Source: Tranquillimonas rosea (lineage in GTDB: Bacteria > Pseudomonadota > Alphaproteobacteria > Rhodobacterales > Rhodobacteraceae). From it: a stretch of 64,000 nucleotides of DNA. The stretch spans positions 186,001 through 250,000 of the forward strand of contig NZ_FOGU01000004.1 of the NCBI RefSeq assembly GCF_900111315.1, in the 5' to 3' direction. Positions 1-8,044 of the stretch are shown one piece after another. Each line of letters starts with the position of its first letter. Positions within the stretch are counted from its first letter, which is position 1. Below the pieces are notes generated by a model, which did not search any database, was not told the origin of the DNA, and saw only the letters and a program-made list of their open reading frames with translations. The translations under genes and the position numbers were made by a program.

Positions 1-786
1 GGTCAGCTTCCCGAGCCCGCCCGCGACGGTCAGGCGCGGCACCGGGTGGCGGACGAGGTACTTCACCAGCCCGCCGACGAAATCCCCCATGTCGAGCATC
101 GCGTGGTCCGGCAGCCCGTGCAGGGCCTGCACCGCCCGCTCGCTCTGCGCGCCCGTGGCGCCGGCGACATGCACCGCGCCCGCGGCACGGGCGACGTCGA
201 TGCCACGATGGATCGAGGCGATCCAGGCCGCACAGGAGAACGGCCGCACCACACCGGTCGTGCCCAGGACCGAAAGGCCGCCCTCGATTCCAAGCCGCGG
301 GTTCCAGGTCTTCGCGGCGATCTCCGCGCCGCCGGGGATCGACACCGTGATCTTGACGTCGCCCGCCTGCCCCAGCTCCGCGGCCAGCGCGGAGACCTCG
401 GCGGCCATCATCTGCCGCGGCACCGGGTTGATCGCGGGTTCGCCCGGCGGCAGCGGCAGGCCCGCGCGGGTGATCGTGCCGACCCCGGGCCCCGCCCGAA
501 ACACTACGCCGCCCCGCGACGGCGCCACTCGCGCCACGACCATGCAGCCATGGGTCACGTCCGGATCATCGCCCGCATCCTTCACGATCCCCGCCTCGGC
601 CCAATCCTCGCCCGCCGCCCGGTGGGCGAGCGCAAAGACCGGCGCCTCCCCTCGCGGCAGCACGATCGACACCGTCTCGGGAAATTCCCCCGCCCACAGC
701 CGCGTCAGCGCCGCCTTGACGGCGGCGGTCGCGCAGGCGCCCGTGGTCCAGCCACGGCGCAGATCGGGAGGGGCATCGCGGGCCAT
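1..786 (-). CDS. cbiD: Cobalt-precorrin-5B C1-methyltransferase CbiD (cut by window edge)
   Basis: CbiD moves a methyl group from S-adenosylmethionine to C1 of cobalt-precorrin-5B during corrin-ring synthesis for vitamin B12, in the cytoplasm. The 262 visible residues begin MARDAPPDLRRGWTTGACAT, the characteristic CbiD opening, and reach the GGLGKLT motif exactly at the window edge, so roughly the last 100 residues lie outside (the family is usually about 360 residues). It diverges from cobA with only 86 bases between the two starts, so both promoters must share that gap. CbiD belongs to the early-cobalt (oxygen-independent) branch; in the aerobic pathway CobF does this step. The family assignment is firm; which pathway the organism uses is not decidable here. 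Confidence 0.93.
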   Translation of the reverse strand, partial: MARDAPPDLRRGWTTGACATAAVKAALTRLWAGEFPETVSIVLPRGEAPVFALAHRAAGEDWAEAGIVKDAGDDPDVTHGCMVVARVAPSRGGVVFRAGPGVGTITRAGLPLPPGEPAINPVPRQMMAAEVSALAAELGQAGDVKITVSIPGGAEIAAKTWNPRLGIEGGLSVLGTTGVVRPFSCAAWIASIHRGIDVARAAGAVHVAGATGAQSERAVQALHGLPDHAMLDMGDFVGGLVKYLVRHPVPRLTVAGGLGKLT

Positions 787-872
787 GCTGGGGACTCTAG
801 CCCCCCCGCCCATCGCCGCCAATCCGGACCGTCGGATTTGCAGCCTGCGGCCGGCCGCGCCATAAGGTCGCC

Positions 873-1724
873 ATGACCGAGTCGCTCCTTCCCCCCGGCG
901 TACTGCCGGACTTTCCGCCCGGCTGGGTCTGGCTCTGCGGGGCGGGGCCGGGCGATCCCGGCCTTCTGACGCTGCATGCGTTGAACGCGCTCCGCCAGGC
1001 GGACGCGGTCGTCTACGACGCGCTCGTCGCGCCCGAGATCCTTGACTGGTGCAAGCCGGGCGCCGAGAAAATCTACGCCGGCAAGCGCGGCGGCAAGCCC
1101 TCGGCCCAGCAGCGCGACATCTCGCTCCGGCTGGTCGACCTCGCGCGCGAGGGCAACCGCGTGCTCCGCCTCAAGGGGGGCGACCCCTTCGTCTTCGGCC
1201 GCGGCGGCGAGGAATCCCAGACCCTTGTCCAGCACGGCGTGCCGATCCGCATCATCCCCGGCATCACCGCCGGGATCGGCGGTCTGGCCTATGCCGGCAT
1301 CCCCGTGACCCATCGCGACGTGAACCAGTCGGTCACCTTCGTCACCGGGCATGACCAGTCCGGCGAAACCCCGGGCAGCCTCGACTGGGCGGCGATCGCC
1401 CGCGGCAGCCAGGTCATCGTGATCTACATGGGCATGAAGCACATCGCCCGGATCACCGGCGCCCTCCGCGCCGCCGGCCGTCCCGAAGACGAACCGGTAG
1501 CCGTCGTCACCGGCGCCACCCTCGCCGGGCAGCAGGTGGTCGAGACGACCCTGGCGCGCTGCACGGACGACATCGACGCCGCCGGGCTCGAACCCCCGGC
1601 GGTGATCTGCGTGGGCCGCGCCGTGCTGATGCGCCAGGCGCTCGACTGGCAGGCGATGCTGGCCGGCACCGCCCCCCGCGACACCGACCCGCTCGGCCGC
1701 GGCCGACCCGCCGAAAGCGCCTGA
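873..1724 (+). CDS. cobA: Uroporphyrinogen-III C-methyltransferase (SUMT)
   Basis: Transfers two methyl groups from S-adenosylmethionine to uroporphyrinogen III to give precorrin-2, the branch point to cobalamin and siroheme. The 283 residues form one tetrapyrrole-methylase domain with the usual landmarks: GAGPGDPGLLT near residue 25, LKGGDPFVFGRGGEE near 100, and GITAGIGGLAYAGIPVTHR near 130. No CysG-type dehydrogenase/chelatase domain is attached, so this is the stand-alone CobA form. It lies between cbiD (divergent) and cobB (same strand, 166 bases downstream), which points to B12 rather than siroheme as its role. The ATG start follows the divergent gap directly; no strong ribosome-binding site is visible. 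Confidence 0.93.
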   Translation: MTESLLPPGVLPDFPPGWVWLCGAGPGDPGLLTLHALNALRQADAVVYDALVAPEILDWCKPGAEKIYAGKRGGKPSAQQRDISLRLVDLAREGNRVLRLKGGDPFVFGRGGEESQTLVQHGVPIRIIPGITAGIGGLAYAGIPVTHRDVNQSVTFVTGHDQSGETPGSLDWAAIARGSQVIVIYMGMKHIARITGALRAAGRPEDEPVAVVTGATLAGQQVVETTLARCTDDIDAAGLEPPAVICVGRAVLMRQALDWQAMLAGTAPRDTDPLGRGRPAESA

Positions 1725-1777
1725 TGCCCCGCGCGCCCGTTCCATTCTTCTGCCCCAAAATATCCCCGCCGGAGGCC

Positions 1778-1810
1778 CCGCCCGCGCGGGCCCCCGGCCC
1801 GCGCGGGCGG
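1778..1810. repeat. Perfect 14-bp GC-only inverted repeat between cobA and cobB
   Basis: Two perfectly complementary 14-base arms (CCGCCCGCGCGGGC and its complement) surround a five-base loop. Neither side has a T-tract, so it is not a classical intrinsic terminator. It may act as an mRNA processing barrier or factor-dependent terminator between cobA and cobB. Just upstream is an AAATATCC motif that recurs between cimA and cysS. Confidence 0.6.
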
Positions 1811-1890
1811 CATCGCGACGGCCGGAGAGCGGCGCAAATTGGGGACGTGCGCCACAGGCGCGCATTCCGGAAACTGCCGGTCCGGCGGAC

Positions 1891-3198
1891 ATGCCCGGCC
1901 TGATCGTCGCCGCGCCGGCCTCGGGCAGCGGCAAGACCACGGTGACGCTCGGCCTCCTGCGGGCTTTCCGCGACCGGGGCGTGACGGTGCGCGGGGCGAA
2001 GTCCGGCCCCGACTACATCGACCCGCGCTTCCACGAGGCCGCCAGCGGCGCGGCCTGTCCCAATCTCGACGCCTGGGCGATGCCGCCCGCGACGCTGGCG
2101 GGGCTCGCGGCGGGCGACGGGCTTCTGGTGATCGAGGGCGCGATGGGCCTGTTCGACGGGGCGCCGCCGGACGGGGCCGGCGCGACGGCGGACCTCGCGC
2201 GGCAGCTGGATCTGCCCGTCGTCCTCGTGGTCGACGCCGCCCGGATGGCGCAGTCGATCGCCCCGCTCGTGGAGGGCTTCGCCGCGCACGATGCCCGGGT
2301 CCGCGTCGCGGGCGTGGTCCTGAACCGCGTCGGCTCGCCCCGCCACGCCGCCATGCTGCGGGCCGCGCTCGCGCCCACGGGGATAAAGGTGCTGGGCATG
2401 GTGCCCCGCGCCGGCGACATCGCCCATCCATCGCGCCATCTCGGGCTCGTCCAGGCCGGGGAGCGCGACGATCTCGCGACGTTCCTCGACCGCGCCGCCG
2501 GCATCGTGGCCGAGGGCATCGATCTCGACGCGCTGTCGGATCTCGCCGTCCCCCTTCCCGCCGCCGAACCGCCCGTCATCCCGCCCCCGGCGCAGCGCAT
2601 CGCCGTGGCGCGGGACGACGCCTTCGCCTTCGCCTATCCCCACCAGCTGAACGCCTGGCGCGCCGCCGGGGCCGAGATCCGTCCGTTCTCTCCCCTCGCG
2701 GACGAGACCGTCCCGCCGGCCGATCTCGTCTTCCTGCCCGGCGGCTACCCCGAACTGCACGCGGGTCGCCTCGCCGCCGCGCGCGGATTCATGGACAGCC
2801 TGCGGCACGCCGCGCAGCACACCGACATCTACGGCGAATGCGGCGGCTACATGACCCTCGGCGAAAGCCTGATCGACGCCCACGGCCACCGGCACACCAT
2901 GGCGGGCCTCCTGCCGCTTGGGACCAGCTTCGCCCACCGCAAGCTGCATCTCGGCTACCGCACGCTGCGCGCCGCCGCCGGCCCCTTCGCGGGCACCTGG
3001 GCCGCGCACGAGTTTCACTATGCCTCCATCGTCTCGGAATCCGGTCCGCCACTCTTCGAGGCGGCGGACGCCGAGGGCACGGCGCTGCCGCCCATGGGTC
3101 TGCGGGCGGGGCGTGTCGCTGGCAGCTTCGCGCATCTCATCGGTCCCAGCCCGCGCCCCTTCCCTTCGCCCGCCGGCGGCGCTAACGATCCCGCATGA
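1891..3198 (+). CDS. cobB: Cobyrinate a,c-diamide synthase
   Basis: Amidates the a and c side chains of (hydrogeno)cobyrinic acid using glutamine and ATP, an obligatory step of B12 synthesis. The 435 residues show both family domains: an N-terminal DTBS-like ATPase with the P-loop APASGSGKTT at residues 8-17, and a C-terminal type-1 glutamine amidotransferase carrying FLPGGYPELHA and the nucleophile cysteine in YGECGGYM, with a later histidine in WAAHEFHYAS. Length matches CobB/CbiA. Its stop overlaps the start of the next MFS gene by four bases (ATGA), indicating translational coupling. Whether the substrate is the cobalt-free (CobB) or cobalt-containing (CbiA) form cannot be read from sequence alone. 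Confidence 0.94.
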   Translation: MPGLIVAAPASGSGKTTVTLGLLRAFRDRGVTVRGAKSGPDYIDPRFHEAASGAACPNLDAWAMPPATLAGLAAGDGLLVIEGAMGLFDGAPPDGAGATADLARQLDLPVVLVVDAARMAQSIAPLVEGFAAHDARVRVAGVVLNRVGSPRHAAMLRAALAPTGIKVLGMVPRAGDIAHPSRHLGLVQAGERDDLATFLDRAAGIVAEGIDLDALSDLAVPLPAAEPPVIPPPAQRIAVARDDAFAFAYPHQLNAWRAAGAEIRPFSPLADETVPPADLVFLPGGYPELHAGRLAAARGFMDSLRHAAQHTDIYGECGGYMTLGESLIDAHGHRHTMAGLLPLGTSFAHRKLHLGYRTLRAAAGPFAGTWAAHEFHYASIVSESGPPLFEAADAEGTALPPMGLRAGRVAGSFAHLIGPSPRPFPSPAGGANDPA

Positions 3199-4412
3199 CC
3201 GACAGCACCTACCCCCGCCGCGACAGCCGCGCGGTCCGCAACGTGGCCGTCCTGACGGCAGCACAGGCGCTGCTCGGCGCGCAGATGCCGATGATCTTCG
3301 TGATCGGCGGCCTCGCCGGCCAGACGCTGGCGACCAATGCCTGTTTCGCCACACTGCCAATCTCGCTGATCGTGCTGGGGTCGATGCTGTCGGCGCAGCC
3401 GCTCTCGGCGGTGATGCAGCGCTTCGGCCGCCGCACGGGGTTCTTCCTCGGCGCCACGGGCGGCGCGGTCGGCGCGGCGATCGGCGCGGTCGGGCTGATG
3501 ACCGCCTCGTTCCCGCTGTTCCTGCTCGGCTCGCTCTTCACCGGCCTCTACATGTCGGCCCAGGGCTTCTACCGCTTCGCGGCGGCGGACACAGCCTCGG
3601 ATGCGTTCCGCCCCAAGGCGATCTCCTACGTCATGGCGGGCGGTCTGGTCTCGGCCGTGATCGGGCCGCAACTGGTGAAGCTGACATCGGACGCGATGGT
3701 CGTGCCGTTCCTCGGGACCTATCTCACCGTGATCGGCATCAACGCGGTGGGCGCGCTGCTCTTCCTGCTGCTCGACATCCCCCGCCCCCCGGTCCCGTCC
3801 GAGGACGCGCCGCGCGGCCGCACGAGGATCGAGCTGCTCAGGACGCCCCGCGTCGCCGTGGCGATCATCTGTGCGATGGTCTCCTACGCGCTGATGAACC
3901 TGGTGATGACCTCGACGCCGCTCGCCGTGGTCGGCTGCGGCTTCACCCAGGGCACCGCCGCCGACATCGTCACGGGCCACGTGCTGGCAATGTTCGCGCC
4001 CTCTTTCTTCACCGGACACCTGATCGCCCGCTTCGGTGTCGAGCGCATCATGGCCACCGGCCTTGTCCTGCTGGCGGCGGCGGGCGGCGTGGCGCTTGCG
4101 GGCGTCGACGTGGCATATTTCTTCGTCGCGCTGGTGCTACTGGGGCTGGGGTGGAACTTCGGCTTCATCGGCGCAACGTCGATGCTGGCCGGCGCCCACC
4201 GCCCCGAAGAGCGCGGCCGCGTCCAGGGCCTGAACGACATGATCGTGTTCGGCTGCGTGACCCTGGCCTCGCTGGCGTCGGGCGGGCTGATGAACTGCTC
4301 GGGCGGGACGGCGGAACAGGGATGGGCCGCCGTCAACATCGCGATGGCGCCGTTCCTGGCGTTGGCGGGCGGGGCGCTGCTGTGGCTCGCCCTGCGCCCG
4401 CGCTCGTGGTGA
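3195..4412 (+). CDS. MFS transporter co-translated with cobB
   Basis: A 405-residue integral membrane protein with about twelve hydrophobic helices and MFS features, including the RFGRRTG loop after helix 2 and a central polar loop around residues 195-220. The start ATG overlaps the cobB stop (ATGA), so it is probably made from the same message. Substrate is unknown; position suggests something linked to cobalamin or its precursors, but this is guilt by association only. Its stop is four bases from the stop of the convergent SpoIIAA-like gene, leaving no room for a dedicated terminator. Confidence 0.85.
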   Translation: MTDSTYPRRDSRAVRNVAVLTAAQALLGAQMPMIFVIGGLAGQTLATNACFATLPISLIVLGSMLSAQPLSAVMQRFGRRTGFFLGATGGAVGAAIGAVGLMTASFPLFLLGSLFTGLYMSAQGFYRFAAADTASDAFRPKAISYVMAGGLVSAVIGPQLVKLTSDAMVVPFLGTYLTVIGINAVGALLFLLLDIPRPPVPSEDAPRGRTRIELLRTPRVAVAIICAMVSYALMNLVMTSTPLAVVGCGFTQGTAADIVTGHVLAMFAPSFFTGHLIARFGVERIMATGLVLLAAAGGVALAGVDVAYFFVALVLLGLGWNFGFIGATSMLAGAHRPEERGRVQGLNDMIVFGCVTLASLASGGLMNCSGGTAEQGWAAVNIAMAPFLALAGGALLWLALRPRSW

Positions 4413-4416
4413 TCTC

Positions 4417-4803
4417 TCAGGCCGCGTGCGCCTGCTGGCGCAGCCAGGCGAACGCCTCGGCCTCGGTGGCGAAGCTCTTCGCCTCGACCGGCAGCACCTT
4501 GCCCATCGTCTCGACCATCGAGGCGGCCTTGTCCGGCGCACCGGCCACGACGTAGTTCCGCACGTGCCTCAGCGACTTGGCCTGCGCCTTGACGGCCTCG
4601 TCCGAGAGGCTGGCGTCGGCCTTCGATCCGGCGTCGGTCTCGAACACCAGGCACATGTCCACCGTGTCATGCGCCTTGAACGCGCCGAGCATGAACTCGG
4701 ACATCGCCTTCATGTCGTCGCGGCCGACCTCGCCGGTGATGCGAAAGGCGTAGAGGTTGGGAATGTCGTGGGCGATCTCGGCGATCGTGTCAGTATGGAA
4801 CAT
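4417..4803 (-). CDS. SpoIIAA-like (STAS/SEC14-type) protein
   Basis: A 128-residue soluble protein of the SpoIIAA-like family (Pfam PF11964). The pattern FRITGEVGRDDMKAM followed by CLVFETDAG and a C-terminal AFAWLRQQ helix is typical. These proteins have a SEC14/STAS-like fold and no assigned enzymatic role. The start MFHTDTIAE is preferred over longer reading because the upstream extension is the shadow of the neighbouring gene in another frame. It sits at the end of a minus-strand run after a 65-base gap. Confidence 0.85.
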   Translation of the reverse strand: MFHTDTIAEIAHDIPNLYAFRITGEVGRDDMKAMSEFMLGAFKAHDTVDMCLVFETDAGSKADASLSDEAVKAQAKSLRHVRNYVVAGAPDKAASMVETMGKVLPVEAKSFATEAEAFAWLRQQAHAA

Positions 4804-4868
4804 CTGTCCGCTCCTTGATCCGGGGTGTCCTTCCCGAAACGTCCTCGAAGGACGCCGCGTTCCCCGCC

Positions 4869-5624
4869 TCAGCGCCCGAGGAACGCGTGCCGCATCAGCC
4901 CTGCGCGCCGCGCGAACTCCGATTGCGGCAGGACACCCTGCAGCGCGGCCGTGGGATCGTCCGCCGCCCGCTTCAGCAGCGGCCCGGCCCGCCAAGTCTC
5001 CAGCACCGCGGCCCGCGCCGTCCGCGCCGGCCGCCCGGCCCGCGCCAGTCGCGACCGGGCGGCGCCGACCAGCGCCGCCACGTCCGCCTCGGCCAGCTGC
5101 GCCATCGGCCGACGGCCCCGCGCCTCGAGCTCCGGCAGCGCCAGAAGGAACCGCGCCAGCCCCGCCGCATGGCCCCGCGCCCGCACAGGCTCCTCGCTCT
5201 CGGGCCCTGCGCCGAGCGCCCGCGCCGCCGTCCAGGTCAGGCCGGCCGCCGTCTCCTCGATGTAGTCCGTCAGCGCTTCGGCGCTCTCGAACGGCCCGCC
5301 CTCGATATCCTGGCGCCGCGCCACGATCAGCCGATCGAGCAGCTCCGCCCCCTCGGCGTCGAGCACGTGGGCCAGCGGGATGGTCACCTCGTGCTGGCGC
5401 ACCAGCCCCCCGCGCCCGATCTCGTCCAGCGCGTCGCGCCACCATTGCAGACGCATCTCGCCCAGCATCGGCTCGGACACCATCCACGGCGCGCGTGTCA
5501 CCTCGATGTTGAAGGCATAGAGCGGAAACAGCACCGCCCGCGCCGCCGGCGGGGCGGCCATCGCGGCGAGAAAGCGGTCGGGATCGCCGCGTTCGACCAG
5601 TTCGGCGCAACTCTGCAGGCTCAT
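4869..5624 (-). CDS. Squalene/phytoene-synthase-fold protein, NDUFAF6-like
   Basis: A 251-residue member of the squalene/phytoene synthase superfamily. The N-terminus (CAELVERGDPDRF, LFPLYAFNIEV, LGEMRLQWWRDALDEI) resembles, from memory, mitochondrial NDUFAF6, a complex I assembly factor, more than a terpene synthase. I do not see paired Asp-rich DxxxD motifs: the first helix region reads NIEVTRAP and the second YIEETAAG. It is therefore probably not a prenyl-condensing enzyme. Start overlaps the stop of the upstream methyltransferase by four bases, so the two are coupled. A role in respiratory complex I assembly is inference; the fold family is firm. Confidence 0.8.
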   Translation of the reverse strand: MSLQSCAELVERGDPDRFLAAMAAPPAARAVLFPLYAFNIEVTRAPWMVSEPMLGEMRLQWWRDALDEIGRGGLVRQHEVTIPLAHVLDAEGAELLDRLIVARRQDIEGGPFESAEALTDYIEETAAGLTWTAARALGAGPESEEPVRARGHAAGLARFLLALPELEARGRRPMAQLAEADVAALVGAARSRLARAGRPARTARAAVLETWRAGPLLKRAADDPTAALQGVLPQSEFARRAGLMRHAFLGR

Positions 5625-6328
5625 GGCGCGGCCGCCACGATCTGAGCGTAGCCAAAGCTGTCGCGGTGCCGCCGCCACAGCGCGATCTCGGCCTCCGTCG
5701 CGGCAATCGCGTCCCGCAGTTCGGGCGAGGCCCCCAGCCGCTTCTGCTGCACCCGCGTCTCGAGCGGACGATAATAGGTCTCCCAGGCGGCGTCCGGAAG
5801 GACGCGCTCGGCCTGCACGCGCCAGCCCGCCCGCTCGACCTGCGCCACGAGGTCGGTCAGCTCGCCGATGCGCGGCACCTCGGCGAAGGTGCGGCGCACC
5901 GCGTCCGGCGGCTCGGGCACCCGCCAGATCAACTGCGAAAAGGCGATCGTGCCGCCCGCGCGCATCTGCGGCGCCCAGGCCGACAGCGCGGCCTCGACGC
6001 CGGGCCCGTAGATCGCGCCGGCGCACCAGATCAGGTCGAACGGTCCGGTCGCCGCCAGCATGTCACCGCAGCGGGCCGTCACCCTGGGATCGTCGCCAAA
6101 ACCGCGCTCCACCGCCGCGATGAACGGCGCGTGGGTGTCGAGCGCCAGGACCCGCCCCTCGGGCGCGTGGTCCAGCAATCCCGCGATGTCCGCGCCGGGG
6201 CCGCAACCCGCGTCGAGAATGGCCGCGTCGCGCGGGATCGCGGCCCGCGAAAGCGCCCAGTCCAGGCTTTCCCGGTCGCCCGGCCCCTCGCGCGGCAGGC
6301 CGTCGTGGAGGTTAAAGAAGGCATCCAT
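5621..6328 (-). CDS. Class I SAM-dependent methyltransferase
   Basis: A 235-residue cytoplasmic methyltransferase. The SAM-binding motif I is AILDAGCGPGADIAGLL near residues 37-53, followed by the acidic motif II (VLALDTH) and a motif III region GDMLAATGPFDLIWCAGAI. The C-terminal half (WRVPEPPDAVRRTF ... ETYYRPLETRV) resembles trans-aconitate-type or generic small-molecule methyltransferases. Substrate unknown. It overlaps the downstream NDUFAF6-like gene by four bases and follows cimA after two bases, so all three are probably one transcript. Confidence 0.85.
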   Translation of the reverse strand: MDAFFNLHDGLPREGPGDRESLDWALSRAAIPRDAAILDAGCGPGADIAGLLDHAPEGRVLALDTHAPFIAAVERGFGDDPRVTARCGDMLAATGPFDLIWCAGAIYGPGVEAALSAWAPQMRAGGTIAFSQLIWRVPEPPDAVRRTFAEVPRIGELTDLVAQVERAGWRVQAERVLPDAAWETYYRPLETRVQQKRLGASPELRDAIAATEAEIALWRRHRDSFGYAQIVAAAP

Positions 6329-6330
6329 GG

Positions 6331-7944
6331 TCAGACAGGTGTCGCGTCGCGCAGAAGTTTCCAGTTGATCGCGTCAAGCAGCGCCTCGAACGAAGCATCC
6401 ACGAGGTTCGGCGACACGCCGACCGTCGACCAGCGCCGGCCGGTGCCGTCCTCGCTGTCGATGACGACGCGCGTGACCGCCTCGGTCCCGCCCTGGGTGA
6501 TGCGCACCTTGAAGTCCACCAGCCGCATGTCGTCGATCGCCGCCTGGTACGGGCCCAGGTCCTTGGCCAGCGCCTTGGACAACGCGTTGACCGGCCCGCG
6601 GTCGCTGCCGGTCTCGTCCATCGACTCGCTGACCGACAGCATCTTGCGGTCGCCGATCTTGGTCACCACCACCGCCTCGGACAACGACACGGTCTGGTTG
6701 TACTTGTTCTTCCGCCGTTCGATCGTGACGCGGTATCGCTTGACCTCGAAGAAGCGCGGCAGCTGCCCCAGCGCCTCGCGGGCGATCAGCTCGAAACTGG
6801 CCTGCGCGGTGTCGTAGGAATAGCCCTGCTCCTCGCGCGCCTTCACGGTCTCCAGAATGGCCGCCAGGGCGGGGTCGCCCTTCTCGACCGGCACGCCCAT
6901 CCCCTGCAGCCGGGCGATCAGGTTGGACTGGCCGGCCTGATTCGACATCGGCACGATGCGCACGTTGCCCACCACGTCCGGCGAAATGTGCTCGTAGGTC
7001 GAGGGGTCCTTCGCGATGGCGCTGGCATGCAGCCCCGCCTTGTGCGCAAAGGCCGAGGCCCCGACATAGGGCGCGCTGCGCAGGGGCACGCGGTTGAGGA
7101 TGTCGTCCAGCGTCCGGCTCGCCTTGGTCAGCCCCCGCAGCCCCTCCGGCGTCACCCCGATCTCGTAGCTCGAGGCATAGGGCTCCTTCAGCAGCAGCGT
7201 CGGGATCAGCGTCGTGAGATTCGCATTTCCGCAGCGCTCGCCCAGGCCGTTCAGCGTTCCCTGGATCTGCCGCGCCCCGGCATCGACGGCGGCCAGCGTG
7301 CCGCCGACGGCGTTGCCGGTGTCGTCATGTGTGTGGATCCCCAGCCGGTCGCCGGGGATGCCCTCGGCGATCACCGCGCGGACGATTTCCCCGATCTCCA
7401 CCGGCAGCGTGCCGCCATTGGTGTCGCACAGGACGATCCAGCGCGCGCCGGCATCCCGCGCCGACCGCAGGCAGTCCAGCGCATAGCTGCGGTTCGCCTT
7501 CCATCCGTCGAAGAAATGCTCGGCGTCGAACAGCGCCTCGCGCCCCTCGGCCACCGCGTGCGCCACCGAGGCGCGGATGTTCTCGACATTCTCCTCCAGC
7601 GTGATCCCCAGAGCGCGCTCGACGTGGAAATCGTGCGTCTTGCCCACCAGGCACACCGCGGGCGTGCCGGCGTTCAGAACGCCCGCCAGAACGTCGTCGT
7701 TCTCCGCCGACCGCCCCGCCCGCTTCGTCATGCCGAAGGCGGTCAGCGTCGCGCGGGTCTGCGGCCGGGCCTCGAAGAAGGCGCTGTCGGTCGGGTTCGC
7801 GCCCGGCCAACCGCCCTCGATATAGTCGACCCCGAGGGAATCCAGCAGCGCCGCGATCTGCATCTTCTCGGGCGTCGAGAACTGCACACCCTGGGTCTGC
7901 TGGCCGTCGCGCAGTGTCGTGTCGAACAGCGTCAGCCGTTCCAT
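6331..7944 (-). CDS. cimA: (R)-citramalate synthase
   Basis: Condenses acetyl-CoA with pyruvate to (R)-citramalate, providing a threonine-independent route to 2-oxobutyrate and isoleucine. The 537 residues carry the HMGL-like catalytic motif FDTTLRDGQQTQG at 7-19, the metal-binding HTHDDTGNA near 203, LNGLGERCGNANL, and a C-terminal LeuA-type regulatory domain from about residue 400. Length and the long regulatory tail fit CimA rather than homocitrate synthase or HMG-CoA lyase. It lies 100 bases after cysS on the same strand and immediately before a methyltransferase. Feedback control by isoleucine is known for the family; nothing in the upstream gap shows transcriptional control. Confidence 0.92.
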   Translation of the reverse strand: MERLTLFDTTLRDGQQTQGVQFSTPEKMQIAALLDSLGVDYIEGGWPGANPTDSAFFEARPQTRATLTAFGMTKRAGRSAENDDVLAGVLNAGTPAVCLVGKTHDFHVERALGITLEENVENIRASVAHAVAEGREALFDAEHFFDGWKANRSYALDCLRSARDAGARWIVLCDTNGGTLPVEIGEIVRAVIAEGIPGDRLGIHTHDDTGNAVGGTLAAVDAGARQIQGTLNGLGERCGNANLTTLIPTLLLKEPYASSYEIGVTPEGLRGLTKASRTLDDILNRVPLRSAPYVGASAFAHKAGLHASAIAKDPSTYEHISPDVVGNVRIVPMSNQAGQSNLIARLQGMGVPVEKGDPALAAILETVKAREEQGYSYDTAQASFELIAREALGQLPRFFEVKRYRVTIERRKNKYNQTVSLSEAVVVTKIGDRKMLSVSESMDETGSDRGPVNALSKALAKDLGPYQAAIDDMRLVDFKVRITQGGTEAVTRVVIDSEDGTGRRWSTVGVSPNLVDASFEALLDAINWKLLRDATPV

Positions 7945-8044
7945 GTCGCCCCGCCTCTTTGGTTCCGGAAATATCCTCGGGGGGTGAGGCCCGCCAGAGC
8001 CGAGGGGGGCGGACAGCCCCCCTGCCCGGCCGGCGGCCCCACCC

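Noticed and set aside
787-1890. Cobalamin riboswitch at cobA or cobB
   Set aside because: The 86-base divergent gap is too short, and the cobA-cobB gap contains no B12-box-like sequence I can see.
8004-8022. GGGGGGC/GCCCCCC hairpin after cysS as terminator
   Set aside because: No T-tract follows, and cimA downstream is probably co-transcribed; kept only as a weak structure.
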